From Zwartia hollandica (GTDB taxonomy: Bacteria; Pseudomonadota; Gammaproteobacteria; Burkholderiales; Burkholderiaceae_B), in the NCBI RefSeq assembly GCF_019923725.1, contig NZ_JAHXRI010000010.1, positions 62,001-126,000 of the forward strand: a DNA stretch of 64,000 bases, read 5' to 3'. The position numbers were made by a program, and so were the translations under genes. Of this stretch, positions 34,084-42,939 are shown piece by piece. Positions within the stretch are counted from its first letter, which is position 1; each line of letters starts with the position of its first letter. The notes beneath the pieces are model-generated. The model saw nothing but the letters and a program-made list of their open reading frames with translations. It did no database searches and was not told where the DNA came from.

Positions 34084-34671
34084 CTAATTATCTAGACAGT
34101 GCTCAATAAATGGAGCTAGTTTTTTCTTACTCTCATATACGTATTGTTTGGTCGCTCCCACAGTTCTCGATATAACTTCGGCGATTTCAACTATGGACAT
34201 GCTTTCCAAAGACATAGAAATAACTAGGGCATTTTGCGGGAATTTTTTAGAAAACACAGTCAAACCTTTTGAAACGCAATCTTGGATATCCGATTCGACT
34301 TCCAGTGACGCCTCTACCTCGGAGGAAAAATCGTCGTCAACCGTTTCCGTCTCATCGGGCAGTGGTATTTCATATTTTTTATAAGCTTTCTTAAATAGAT
34401 CTAACGCCGTATTCTCAGCAATTGTTAACACCCAAAAAAACAAAGAGGCTGCTGACTGAGGTTTAGAATTCGTCGTTGCTAGCTTGAGAAATGCGTCTTG
34501 TACGATATCTTGAGCTTCACTAGTAGAGAGATCTTGATATTTGTAACGTAACTTTCTATAAACAACAGGCTGAAATTCCTCATAAATTAGTTTGATTGCA
34601 CCACTCTTTTCAATAGCACTATCGCTCACTAAATGACGAAAAATTGCCTCTTTTTCTTGTTGACTGAGCAT
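34084..34671 (-). CDS. ECF-type sigma-70 family factor
   Basis: The 195-residue protein has a sigma-2 region (LIYEEFQPVVYRKLRYKYQD, then SEAQDIVQDAFLKLA) and a sigma-4 helix-turn-helix (SMSIVEIAEVISRTVGATKQ, then YVYESKKKLA). The linker between them is acidic and extended (DETETVDDDFSSEVEASLEV). It is followed by the putative anti-sigma gene and lies next to divergent caspase-like genes, which may be its regulon. The acidic linker might be a protease-sensitive point, but that is speculation. Confidence 0.88.
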   Translation of the reverse strand: MLSQQEKEAIFRHLVSDSAIEKSGAIKLIYEEFQPVVYRKLRYKYQDLSTSEAQDIVQDAFLKLATTNSKPQSAASLFFWVLTIAENTALDLFKKAYKKYEIPLPDETETVDDDFSSEVEASLEVESDIQDCVSKGLTVFSKKFPQNALVISMSLESMSIVEIAEVISRTVGATKQYVYESKKKLAPFIEHCLDN

Positions 34672-35039
34672 AAAGACGAATCAGCGTGTAAAAATTCAAA
34701 ATCAGTGTGAGTGAATAAAGCGAATAAAAAATGTTATAGCCAATCATATCCTAATAGATCGCAAAGGAAAGTAATTGAGTTCGACACATTGGCGAGAGTT
34801 GTTTAGGTCCCACATCGGGGGTACGTATCTGGTGATGGCTCTTCCTTGCAACCGATTGTCCGCATGCATGTTTAGCTACATCACTAGGCCTCGTGAAAAC
34901 TCTCATTCGAACAAGTACAGGAACTTTGCCTTAATCGCTGTGGACCTATGCACAGCTTTCGCGATGTATATCAACCACGATCAGCATTTCCCTCGTGATA
35001 ATTCAATTAATATACAGTATCTTTATTAGTTGAATTTAA
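34672..35039. other. 368-bp divergent intergenic region
   Basis: This lies between the sigma gene (minus) and the first caspase-like gene (plus). It should contain both promoters. A plus-strand open frame at 34775-35029 has no ribosome site or family resemblance and is not called. No clear consensus promoter was found by eye. Confidence 0.6.
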
Positions 35040-36167
35040 ATGTCAGACAAAGGCCCTGCTCTTCTGCTAGCAAGCGCACTCCTAGTAGGAATCGTAGGAG
35101 GCTCTTTTTATTACAATTCAATTAAGCCAACACAGGAACAACAGGAGCAACTGTTAATAAACTCAAAAATACGGAGTGAGGTGTGTAGACGAATTGAAAG
35201 CGAAGTCAATAACTATAAACAATCGCCGCATACCTTTAAACGTGGTACCTTAAAAAACATTAAAAATGAGGCCAGGGAGACAGCAAAGATTGAGTTACCT
35301 CAACTCGCAGTTGATCGTCAAATTCAATACTTAGCTCGAACATCAATCCTTGAAAACTGTCAGCCCTTGGCGCAGGGATGGTTAAGAATTCCGAGTGCGT
35401 TTCCTGAATTTTACGAGGCTGAACTTCAAGAAGCGGGGCTTGTACCCGGAAAAACCAAACATCCACAGCCCGCACTTGCAAACAATAGCGTTGCACAAAA
35501 AAGAATTGCCTTGGTAATTGGCAACTCATCCTATGAATCAAGACCTTTAAAGAATCCAGTGAATGACGCGGAGGATATGGCGATCTTCTTAAAAAGCGCA
35601 GGTTTTCAAGTAACAGAAATTAAAAATGCTGATATCTTTCAGCTTAGATCCGCCATAAAAAAATTCGAACACGACCTATCAATTTATGATGTTGGGCTAA
35701 TTTACTACTCTGGTCATGGAGTTGAATTCAGAGGTTCGAACTACTTAATACCAGTAGATGCCCAACTTAGGAACGAGCAAGATATTCCGCGACAAGGCTA
35801 CGATATTGGTAGTGTCCTCGTAAGAGCGTCTAAATCTAACGAAAAAACACTCATATTTATTTTAGACGCCTGTAGAAACAGTCCGATCTTTTCTCAAAAT
35901 AGATCAACTACCGATGGTTTGACTCAAGTTTTGGCACCTAGTGGAGCCATTGTTGCATTTTCTGCCGCGCCTGGACAAGTGGCCAGCGATGGTAACGGGC
36001 GAAACAGCCCGTACACAGCCGCGCTTTTGTCTCAGGCAAGAATGCCAAATAAAAAAATTGAAGACATACTAAAAGAAACCTCTAAAATAGTTTCGCAGAA
36101 TACGGGAGGGCGACAAATCCCTTGGTACAACAGCAGCCTAGTCGGCGATTTTTATTTCGACAAATAA
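35040..36167 (+). CDS. Membrane-anchored caspase-like (peptidase C14) protein
   Basis: The 375-residue protein begins with a single membrane segment (residues 7-25, ALLLASALLVGIVGGSFYY), then a linker of about 130 residues. The metacaspase/caspase-like domain has the RIALVIGNSSYES start and the catalytic histidine H226 in YYSGHGVEF. The catalytic cysteine C278 is in FILDACRNS. Both catalytic residues are intact. It lies divergently from an ECF sigma/anti-sigma pair and 3 bp before a small membrane protein gene. The protease may sit at the membrane with the anti-sigma factor as a possible substrate, which is a hypothesis. Confidence 0.92.
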   Translation: MSDKGPALLLASALLVGIVGGSFYYNSIKPTQEQQEQLLINSKIRSEVCRRIESEVNNYKQSPHTFKRGTLKNIKNEARETAKIELPQLAVDRQIQYLARTSILENCQPLAQGWLRIPSAFPEFYEAELQEAGLVPGKTKHPQPALANNSVAQKRIALVIGNSSYESRPLKNPVNDAEDMAIFLKSAGFQVTEIKNADIFQLRSAIKKFEHDLSIYDVGLIYYSGHGVEFRGSNYLIPVDAQLRNEQDIPRQGYDIGSVLVRASKSNEKTLIFILDACRNSPIFSQNRSTTDGLTQVLAPSGAIVAFSAAPGQVASDGNGRNSPYTAALLSQARMPNKKIEDILKETSKIVSQNTGGRQIPWYNSSLVGDFYFDK

Positions 36168-36170
36168 AAA

Positions 36171-36572
36171 ATGAATCTAATCTACAGATTACCGATTTTC
36201 GTCCGATGGATACTTTTACCATTTGCCAGTTTTTTCACTGTTCTTCTGGTCAATGCTTTTGGAAAGTTAGCAGCAAAAATATTTGTTTTTCTTAGCACCC
36301 CAGGAGGCTTGTCTGAGAACTTTTTTGAATTTTTATTTCTGCCTGGAGTTTCAGGTTTCTGTGGTGTCTATATAGCGATGGCATTTGCTCCTAAAAAGAA
36401 AAGCTTTGTCGGTTATACCGTCGCCTTTTTATGGATTGCGTTAGCGGGAGCGTTAGCCGTATTCAATATTATGCTTCGAGAATGGCCATCTGTGCTGCAA
36501 TCAGCATCTCTAATTGGCGGATGCATATTGGCTATTTACAATCCTCTACCAGAAGAAACATCGCAAAAATAG
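36171..36572 (+). CDS. Small polytopic membrane protein next to caspase
   Basis: The 133-residue protein has at least three hydrophobic segments (WILLPFASFFTVLLVNAFGK; a second around GVSGFCGVYIAMAFAP; a third near TVAFLWIALAGALAVFNIM). It starts 3 bp after the caspase stop and is surely cotranscribed. No family is recognised. It may anchor or respond to the protease. Confidence 0.75.
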   Translation: MNLIYRLPIFVRWILLPFASFFTVLLVNAFGKLAAKIFVFLSTPGGLSENFFEFLFLPGVSGFCGVYIAMAFAPKKKSFVGYTVAFLWIALAGALAVFNIMLREWPSVLQSASLIGGCILAIYNPLPEETSQK

Positions 36573-36583
36573 TTTCGTAACAC

Positions 36584-38842
36584 TTATTGCCTCGCGAAAT
36601 CAGACAGTACCAATTTACCAGCGCCCAACGAACCATACTCCCAAGGCTCTTGTTTTCCGCTAGTGGCCTTCAATACGCTATCTCGCACATTTCGCAAAAG
36701 AATAGCAATATCCTCCTTCTCTCCGATCAAATTCGCTAATGCTGCAGTGTAAGGACTATTTCTTCCAGCAGTGCCGTCAAAGGCTACCCCCCCATCCTTT
36801 GTTGCAAAGGAAATCAGGGTTCCTCTTGGAACATTCATGGGCGCGAGGCCATGATTTGCAAATGCACTGGTTGAGGACTCGAATGGTTTAGTTCTGCATG
36901 CATCCAAGAAAACAATTTTAGTTTTACCAGGGAGATTTCTACGAATTACGTCATTAAGGCTTATGCCATCCATCGCAACAATGTTCTCTTTAGATTTAAA
37001 ATCTATATCAGTTGGCAAAAGATAATTAACACCACCAAGCTGCATGCCGTGGCCAGAATAATAGAAAACTGTCACGCCCGCATTTTTAGCTTTATAAGAA
37101 AAATTCATCAATGCACTCATAAATGACTTTCTATTTAGATTCGTAGCAAAAGTAACGTCAAAGCCAAATCCTCTCAATTTATCAGCAATAAGACTCGCAT
37201 CATTAAGTGAATTGCTTAAACGTCCAGATTGATATTGAGAGTTACCAATCACCAAAGCATAACGTTTAGGTGTGCCAGCAGCGAATGCACCATGCCCCTG
37301 ATCCATTAAAGACTGCATCTCGTTCAAAGTATCTAGAGGATTACTTTCCCGAATTTCATATAAGTCATCAATAGCTTTACGCATATCAGGCATATCCTTG
37401 ACATAATGTCCTGCGATGATCTTATCCATCCGATGCAACCTCGAGTCAGCATCTGCACCCTGTAGCCTCTGACGAACTTCGTACCATATTTTGGCTTGTG
37501 CCAAGTCTGCGGGATTAGCGAAATTATCTTCCAACATATCCGCAATTTGCTCGGCTAGTTGATCATTCGGTTGCTCATTATATTTTTTTATCAAGTACTG
37601 AATTATTTCATGTGGTTTGTTTCTCAAGTCAGCCGGCAGTGGACCCAACGATTGTAGGATATGGTCTTCTCCCTCTAACTCCTTGTATCTTTTGAGTAAC
37701 ACCGTATATTGCATTTCAGACAAGTCAATCTTGCCCTCATAAGCAAACCAGATCAAATTGTCAGGCCCATATTTACTTTCAGCACCATCTAATATGTGCA
37801 CCTGGGCTAATCTCTTATTACGAACGATAGGATTAACTGCAGCACCGAATAAGACACCTAAATTGTTTCGCGCATGACTAACTAAATCTTGCTGTCCGAT
37901 AGCTATAGCCTTTTTCAAGCCTTCTTCCATCAATAGTTGCGCAAATGGTTCGTTTACGTCGCCACGTTGTCCTACAAATTGCCGCCAACCCTCATCAATC
38001 AAATCACTAGCTTGAATAGGTCCGTATTTTTTCTTATGCTCACCCAAAAATCTATCTGTCTTCGCTACTAATTCAGATAAGCTCATCGCTCTGACTTCCT
38101 GAATCTCTTCAGGTTTCAAAGACTCAATTGCAGCTTCTAATTCATCAGAGTAATCGGGGAAATCCTTAATCTCTGGATTCTGAAGGTCATACAACGCCTT
38201 TAACCAAGCTGCATTCAAAACATCCGAAAACTGAAGAAACCTAGAATTATCTATGATGTACCAGATTGGCGACGACGCGCCCCGTCGAATTGACTCTAGT
38301 GCATAAGGGATGGACTTATACAAGTTGGATGGCTTGTATAACCCGTTCCCGTAAAGATTCATAAGAACCAAGGAACCTGAGACGGATTTATCTTTTTCCA
38401 AAGCTTTTTCAATTTCGTCGAGTCCTCGTTTTGTATGTCCTTGGAGAACAATTTGCGAATAGCGGGCGATTGCCACAACATTATCTTGGTCTGCTGCTCG
38501 ACGAAAATAAGACATTGCTTTAACATTGTCTTGAATTAATCCGCCATATCCATTGAGGTAAAGGTAGCCCAGTATGCCTTGGCCTATCGGGTCATTATTT
38601 GCGGCAGCTTTTGTAGCCCAATATAAAGCAGTATTAAAATTTTGCTGCGTACCGAGACCATTTATAAATATGCGAGCCACATAGCTTTGCGACTTTGTAT
38701 CTCCACTTTTGGCTGCTTCTAGAAAAATAGGAAGTGCCTTTTCGTACTGCTTATTGATGAAGTAGTCAATAGCATCTGGCGGGGTTGAGGCATTCGCGAA
38801 ACCCAGCATTAACGAACAAATTAGAAGCAAGATCCAATTCAT
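36584..38842 (-). CDS. Sel1-repeat caspase-like (peptidase C14) protein
   Basis: The 752-residue protein starts with a signal peptide or signal anchor (MNWILLLICSLMLGFANAST) and Sel1/TPR-like repeats (for example YFINKQYEKALPIFLEAAKS and GLGTQQNFNTALYWATKAAA). A long helical middle part follows, then a caspase-like domain from about residue 526 (RYALVIGNSQYQS). H598 lies in YYSGHGMQL and C649 in FLDACRT, so the dyad is complete. The protease is probably exported or membrane-anchored. It is convergent with the first caspase unit and in the same AT-rich island. Confidence 0.92.
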   Translation of the reverse strand: MNWILLLICSLMLGFANASTPPDAIDYFINKQYEKALPIFLEAAKSGDTKSQSYVARIFINGLGTQQNFNTALYWATKAAANNDPIGQGILGYLYLNGYGGLIQDNVKAMSYFRRAADQDNVVAIARYSQIVLQGHTKRGLDEIEKALEKDKSVSGSLVLMNLYGNGLYKPSNLYKSIPYALESIRRGASSPIWYIIDNSRFLQFSDVLNAAWLKALYDLQNPEIKDFPDYSDELEAAIESLKPEEIQEVRAMSLSELVAKTDRFLGEHKKKYGPIQASDLIDEGWRQFVGQRGDVNEPFAQLLMEEGLKKAIAIGQQDLVSHARNNLGVLFGAAVNPIVRNKRLAQVHILDGAESKYGPDNLIWFAYEGKIDLSEMQYTVLLKRYKELEGEDHILQSLGPLPADLRNKPHEIIQYLIKKYNEQPNDQLAEQIADMLEDNFANPADLAQAKIWYEVRQRLQGADADSRLHRMDKIIAGHYVKDMPDMRKAIDDLYEIRESNPLDTLNEMQSLMDQGHGAFAAGTPKRYALVIGNSQYQSGRLSNSLNDASLIADKLRGFGFDVTFATNLNRKSFMSALMNFSYKAKNAGVTVFYYSGHGMQLGGVNYLLPTDIDFKSKENIVAMDGISLNDVIRRNLPGKTKIVFLDACRTKPFESSTSAFANHGLAPMNVPRGTLISFATKDGGVAFDGTAGRNSPYTAALANLIGEKEDIAILLRNVRDSVLKATSGKQEPWEYGSLGAGKLVLSDFARQ

Positions 38843-38909
38843 TTTTTAACCCAATACTCACGTGTTAAACCTCATCGAATACTTAGCCAAGGCTTCTATC
38901 TCCTGATTC

Positions 38910-39728
38910 CTACCAAACAACCTTCAATTCAATTTTTCGAATTAAATTTCCCGGATCTTTGGCTGTTATCTTCAAATTTTTTATTAATGTTTCATAACCG
39001 AGACAAGTAAAAACGCCTGCGACCTGGAACTCATTTAAAGATGTTGGAACATCGTCAAGGTACAACCCAGAGATAACATCTGCCGTACATTGACCATCTT
39101 CATACTCTTCAAAAAAGAATGACATTTTCTTCTTCCCTTGCTGAATATGTTCCCTCACAGATTCGAAGATAATGTTGAAGCTTTTATTTTCGACTGAAGC
39201 GATGCTTTTTAAAACAACAGGATTAAAGCCAGGATACCTAGGGACACAAGCAGTTGACGTACCAGACGCCCAGTCAATAGCGATAACTCGCATTCTTGTC
39301 TGATTTGCGAAGGATAGGTCTCCGTCATTTTTAGGTTTATAGCTCGCTATTGATGACCAAGGGGAGTTTTTTACTATATCTTCCCACTCGGGCCTTTCAT
39401 CCAAGCTCGGAAGTTCCTCTCTCAATTGCGATACGTTCTGCAACCCAAGAGCGACCAATCGGAATCCACAACCAGATATTAAATCCGCATATACAGTCAC
39501 GACATCATCTAGTAATTGACAAGAAAGGTTACCGCTCAAGGCCGCAGTAATGCACTGGCTCGCAACGCTATTAAAAAAATCTACTTCCTGTAATTTTTCT
39601 TTTTCGTTACTGACTCGCAGCTCATTCGCTAACGTGTTCGTCGCTGACCTTTGTCTCTCTCGCTCTAACTTTTCCTGTTGTTTCATTTCTTTGGCTCGAG
39701 CCACTAAGTCTTTTGCTGCATAGGACAC
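38910..39728 (-). CDS. Hypothetical protein next to the caspase genes
   Basis: The 272-residue protein starts at GTG with GGAG 8 bp upstream. The first 50 residues are charged and coiled-coil-like (AKEMKQQEKLERERQRSATN). The rest is mixed alpha/beta with several cysteines. No family is recognised. It lies 67 bp upstream of the Sel1-caspase gene on the same strand and may be its operon partner or substrate. Confidence 0.65.
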   Translation of the reverse strand: MSYAAKDLVARAKEMKQQEKLERERQRSATNTLANELRVSNEKEKLQEVDFFNSVASQCITAALSGNLSCQLLDDVVTVYADLISGCGFRLVALGLQNVSQLREELPSLDERPEWEDIVKNSPWSSIASYKPKNDGDLSFANQTRMRVIAIDWASGTSTACVPRYPGFNPVVLKSIASVENKSFNIIFESVREHIQQGKKKMSFFFEEYEDGQCTADVISGLYLDDVPTSLNEFQVAGVFTCLGYETLIKNLKITAKDPGNLIRKIELKVVW

Positions 39729-40099
39729 TTTTTTTCTCCGTTGTTCTGATTTCTAGGAGGCTAAGCTAACTAAAAAATATTGACTTCGATTTTTCATAAG
39801 AATCAGCTGAGAAAGCTTGGTACGACATATTTAGAAGTAGTTTGACTGCCGAATAAGTTAGTCCGCAATTGAATAGTCGGAGTTAGTCGCCTAGTGGCGC
39901 ACAAAACTTTAGTTCAGATTACAGCGATTTCCAACTCAAATGGCCAGATTAGTGCCGGCATAAGCCTCACACCGCTCAGGTGAATCAGTATTTGAGGCAC
40001 TGAAAGCAAGCAATAAAAGATCTGCATCATGCTGCATCCATGGACTAACAACCCGTATAAACTAGTTACAAACCTAATGATTAAACGCTCAGGGACCAA
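39729..40099. other. 371-bp intergenic region
   Basis: No gene is supportable. Short open frames on both strands lack ribosome sites and family signatures. It separates the caspase island from the HNH endonuclease gene and should carry promoters for both. Confidence 0.55.
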
Positions 40100-41062
40100 A
40101 TGCGCTTTTGGTGGGTTAACCAGAACCAAACATATCGCCACGAAATCGATGGCGGGTATCTTTGGTCGCCTAAAAAGAATAAGAATCAGGCGCGCAATCA
40201 GTTTTATGAGAACATGCGTGAGGTCGCACCTGGCGATCTGATCTTTTCATTTAAAGACACACTGATCCTAGCTATCGGCATTGCTGAGTCTTACTGTAGT
40301 GAGAGTCCAAAGCCAATTGAGTTTGGTAGCGCAGGCTCCTATTGGGAAAATATTGGCTGGAAAGTCAGGGTAAGGTTCACCCAGCTAACAAAACAGATCA
40401 GGCCCAAAGATCATATTGAACTGTTACGGCCATTTCTTCCAAGCAAATATTCACCTCTTCAGGCAAACGGTAATGGCTTGCAATCCGTCTACCTCGCAAG
40501 TGTTAACCAGAGCTTCGCGGCCGCCCTCATGCATCTTATCGGTGCGGAAGCAGCCCTCCTGCTTCAAGCCGCGCAAGCAGTGGACCCAATAGCAGCGGAT
40601 GACTTGGACTTCTGGGAAGGCGAGATCGAAAATACGATTGTGCAAGACACGAGCATCCCCGAAACCGAACGTATTGCGCTCGTGCGCTCGCGGATCGGTC
40701 AAGGCCTATTCAAGGATCGCGTCAAGAAAATCGAGACGCACTGCCGTATCACGAAGGTAGACAACCCCACTCACCTGATCGCAAGTCACTGTAAGCCCTG
40801 GCGAGACGCAACCAACGAAGAACGCTTAAATGGTGAAAACGGACTGCTGCTAACCCCGACCATCGATCACCTATTCGACCGAGGCTTTATTGGCTTTGAA
40901 AACAATGGCGAACTCATCATCTCTCCGGTGGCTCACCGCCCTTCATTGGAGCGAATGGGCATTGAAACAAGCAAGACTGTTAATGTCGGGACCTTCAGCG
41001 AGGGTCAACGAAGATTTCTTGAGTTTCACCGGGATTTAGTGCTCTTAGTTGCCAGCCGATAG
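40100..41062 (+). CDS. EVE-like/HNH endonuclease (type IV-like restriction enzyme)
   Basis: The 320-residue protein has an N-terminal EVE-like fold (RFWWVNQNQTYRHEIDGGYL, with a VAPGDLIFSFKDT strand). The C-terminal HNH domain is in HLIASHCKPW, then NGLLLTPTIDHLFDRGFIGF. EVE/SRA-type domains read modified bases and HNH cuts; EVE-HNH enzymes are known modification-dependent restriction nucleases. The enzyme probably restricts DNA with modified cytosine. It stands alone at the edge of the defence-like region. Confidence 0.82.
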   Translation: MRFWWVNQNQTYRHEIDGGYLWSPKKNKNQARNQFYENMREVAPGDLIFSFKDTLILAIGIAESYCSESPKPIEFGSAGSYWENIGWKVRVRFTQLTKQIRPKDHIELLRPFLPSKYSPLQANGNGLQSVYLASVNQSFAAALMHLIGAEAALLLQAAQAVDPIAADDLDFWEGEIENTIVQDTSIPETERIALVRSRIGQGLFKDRVKKIETHCRITKVDNPTHLIASHCKPWRDATNEERLNGENGLLLTPTIDHLFDRGFIGFENNGELIISPVAHRPSLERMGIETSKTVNVGTFSEGQRRFLEFHRDLVLLVASR

Positions 41063-41080
41063 GATTATCGTTGACCGTGC

Positions 41081-41332
41081 ATGTTATTGGAGAGCACGCA
41101 CGCCTCAATCGACAATTTGTCTAGGGCAGAAAAAATCACAGCCTCTTATGTCAGCCGAGTGCTTCGCCTGGCATACCTGTCACCAACGATCGTCGAAGCC
41201 ATCCTGGACGGAAAGTACCCAGCGCATTTGACGTTGAAAGACCTGATGGAGCCGTTCCCGCTGGAGTGGGATCGGCAGGTGGCACATTTTTTTGTTGCAG
41301 AACCTGCGCATCCGGCTAGCACACAACAGTAA
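41081..41332 (+). pseudogene. Remnant of a recombinase-accessory helix-turn-helix gene, copy A
   Basis: The 83-codon frame reads EKITASYVSRVLRLAYLSPT, then IVEAILDGKYPAHLTLKDLM and an EPFPLEWDRQ tail. This matches the C-terminal part of small proteins that accompany site-specific recombinases in proteobacteria (INxSYVxRVLRLxxLAPxIVEAILDG). The N-terminal half is missing. A second, frameshifted copy of the same sequence lies at 44692-44907. The two copies bracket 3.4 kb of unrelated genes. Confidence 0.75.
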
Positions 41333-41336
41333 ACGC

Positions 41337-41939
41337 TCAGGGTGAGGGCTTCTTGCGCTTCGGGGTCTTCTTCTTTTCGAAATCCCACAACGCCAAAATT
41401 TCAGCACCTCCGATCGCATTGGCCTCACTGTGGAATAAAAACCCAGCCGAGCGTAGGTGCCTATAAAAAGCATCCTTGTCTGCAAAGACTCCGTGCCATT
41501 GCGGAATATGGTCGTGACCGCGAATTTCAACTGTGCACCCTAAGATCGCGCGTGCGCCGTCTTCGCGTTCAATTGGAAAACTGTGGACACTAGGGCTGTC
41601 ATCCCCTTCACTATTTTCAACTGCATAACTGATAGCTGCGCGAGCAAAGTCGACTCTCATCCGATCAGTTATGGCCTCAGCCTCATCAAGGCCATCGGTA
41701 TCGCGCAGCGTTGAATCAGAAAATTTATAGGTGACCCATTGTTTTAGATTTAAAGCGACGTCTTCATTAATCCACGCTGCAAGAAGGTCATCCCAGCCGT
41801 CAGTAGCAAGCCATTCTTGAAGATCGGCAAGGCCGGCAGGCAATCCTGAATTTGACAAGACCTGTTCGATCGCAGCATCACGTGCTTTCCAAAATCTTTT
41901 GGGTAATTCAGAGGGAATCGGAGCTATTGGCACAGTCAT
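41337..41939 (-). CDS. Hypothetical protein
   Basis: The 200-residue protein (IPSELPKRFWKARDAAIEQV) has a charged, strand-rich C-terminal half and a lysine-rich tail. No family is recognised. It is the first gene of the cargo between the two recombinase-accessory remnants. Confidence 0.65.
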   Translation of the reverse strand: MTVPIAPIPSELPKRFWKARDAAIEQVLSNSGLPAGLADLQEWLATDGWDDLLAAWINEDVALNLKQWVTYKFSDSTLRDTDGLDEAEAITDRMRVDFARAAISYAVENSEGDDSPSVHSFPIEREDGARAILGCTVEIRGHDHIPQWHGVFADKDAFYRHLRSAGFLFHSEANAIGGAEILALWDFEKKKTPKRKKPSP

Positions 41940-42131
41940 AATCAGTGCGCTCTATCTTGCTTGTATGTAGTTTAAAAAATCATGCAATTACGGCGCCGCC
42001 GCAAATGTTACAGCAATATCTGGAGTCGCTACTGCCAGTCTAAATCCATCACTGCCTTTGTCTACAAGTATTTAACGCCATCAAGTAGATTTACAGATTA
42101 GCTCTGCACCAAAACCGTAGTATTTTGAAGG

Positions 42132-42413
42132 TTAGAGATCAAGTGCTTTTGGTAGCTTGCCTCTAATAATCTCCGTTCCGTAGTATTTTGACAATTGTCG
42201 CTTTAATTCAGTGAGTGTTTTGAACTCTACGTTGCTGAAGTCCTTGCCTTTTGATGCTAACTGAATCTCAGCAGTCCATAGCCCATTAGCTGTCTTATAT
42301 GCTTGAGCGCATATGCACCATTGCCCTGTATGAAAAAACCAATGTCCAGGGGTTAAGCCCAGTTGGTTTTCTCTGACTTCATGATGAAGAATCTCACTCA
42401 TTTTACGAGTCAC
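42132..42413 (-). CDS. Hypothetical protein
   Basis: The 93-residue protein (LGLTPGHWFFHTGQWCICAQ) overlaps the following membrane protein gene by 4 bp, showing it is a real translated partner. It is soluble and short, with no recognised domain. Confidence 0.6.
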   Translation of the reverse strand: MTRKMSEILHHEVRENQLGLTPGHWFFHTGQWCICAQAYKTANGLWTAEIQLASKGKDFSNVEFKTLTELKRQLSKYYGTEIIRGKLPKALDL

Positions 42414-42859
42414 ATATAAATAATTTTTTTCAGTGCATTGATGTTCAATAGCGCTAGCACTAAAAAAATTAGAGGGGCAAAAACTGTGAAATATTGTTTA
42501 CTAGAAATGCTCAAATAAATTCCAACGAATCCAAACAATAGAATTATTAGATTTGCACAGAACATCGCAGTCCTGATCATTTTTCTGATTTTAGTGTTAA
42601 CGAAAAAACTAAAACTAAAAAAATATACTCTGTCATTTGTGAGTGCAATTGCAGTGAGTGCAGGCACACCAGCAAACAAGAATCCAAAGATTAAAAGCCA
42701 AATGGATCCAACAATAGTTGGTGATTTCAATAACATCAGGCCAAAACCAACAATAAAAAAGATGGCTACTGCCCAGTTCATTGCTCTGATTTTTTTGTAA
42801 TTGTTAGGATTCGCATTTGCCACAGCAGAATTTTGATCTCGTTCTGTATTCGTGGTCAT
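42410..42859 (-). CDS. Small polytopic membrane protein
   Basis: ATG 42859 is preferred over a TTG at 42916; the protein has 149 residues with about four hydrophobic segments (WAVAIFFIVGFGLMLL, WLLIFGFLFAGVPALTAIA, FCANLIILLFGFVGIYL and YFTVFAPLIFLVLALLNI). The next gene overlaps its stop by 4 bp. Function unknown. AT-rich. Confidence 0.7.
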   Translation of the reverse strand: MTTNTERDQNSAVANANPNNYKKIRAMNWAVAIFFIVGFGLMLLKSPTIVGSIWLLIFGFLFAGVPALTAIALTNDRVYFFSFSFFVNTKIRKMIRTAMFCANLIILLFGFVGIYLSISSKQYFTVFAPLIFLVLALLNINALKKIIYM

Positions 42860-42939
42860 AGCAGCAAGTTCCTCTTTTTCAATGATTAAGTGTTTGGCAA
42901 TGGCTGGACAGGTCAAAACTATTACGACTCAGAACCTAG

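Noticed and set aside
34775-35029. 84-codon plus-strand frame between the sigma and caspase genes
   Set aside because: It has no ribosome site, no family signature and lies in a promoter region.
39914-40141. Minus-strand frame of 75 codons overlapping the HNH gene start
   Set aside because: It overlaps the start of a recognisable gene and has no ribosome site or family resemblance.
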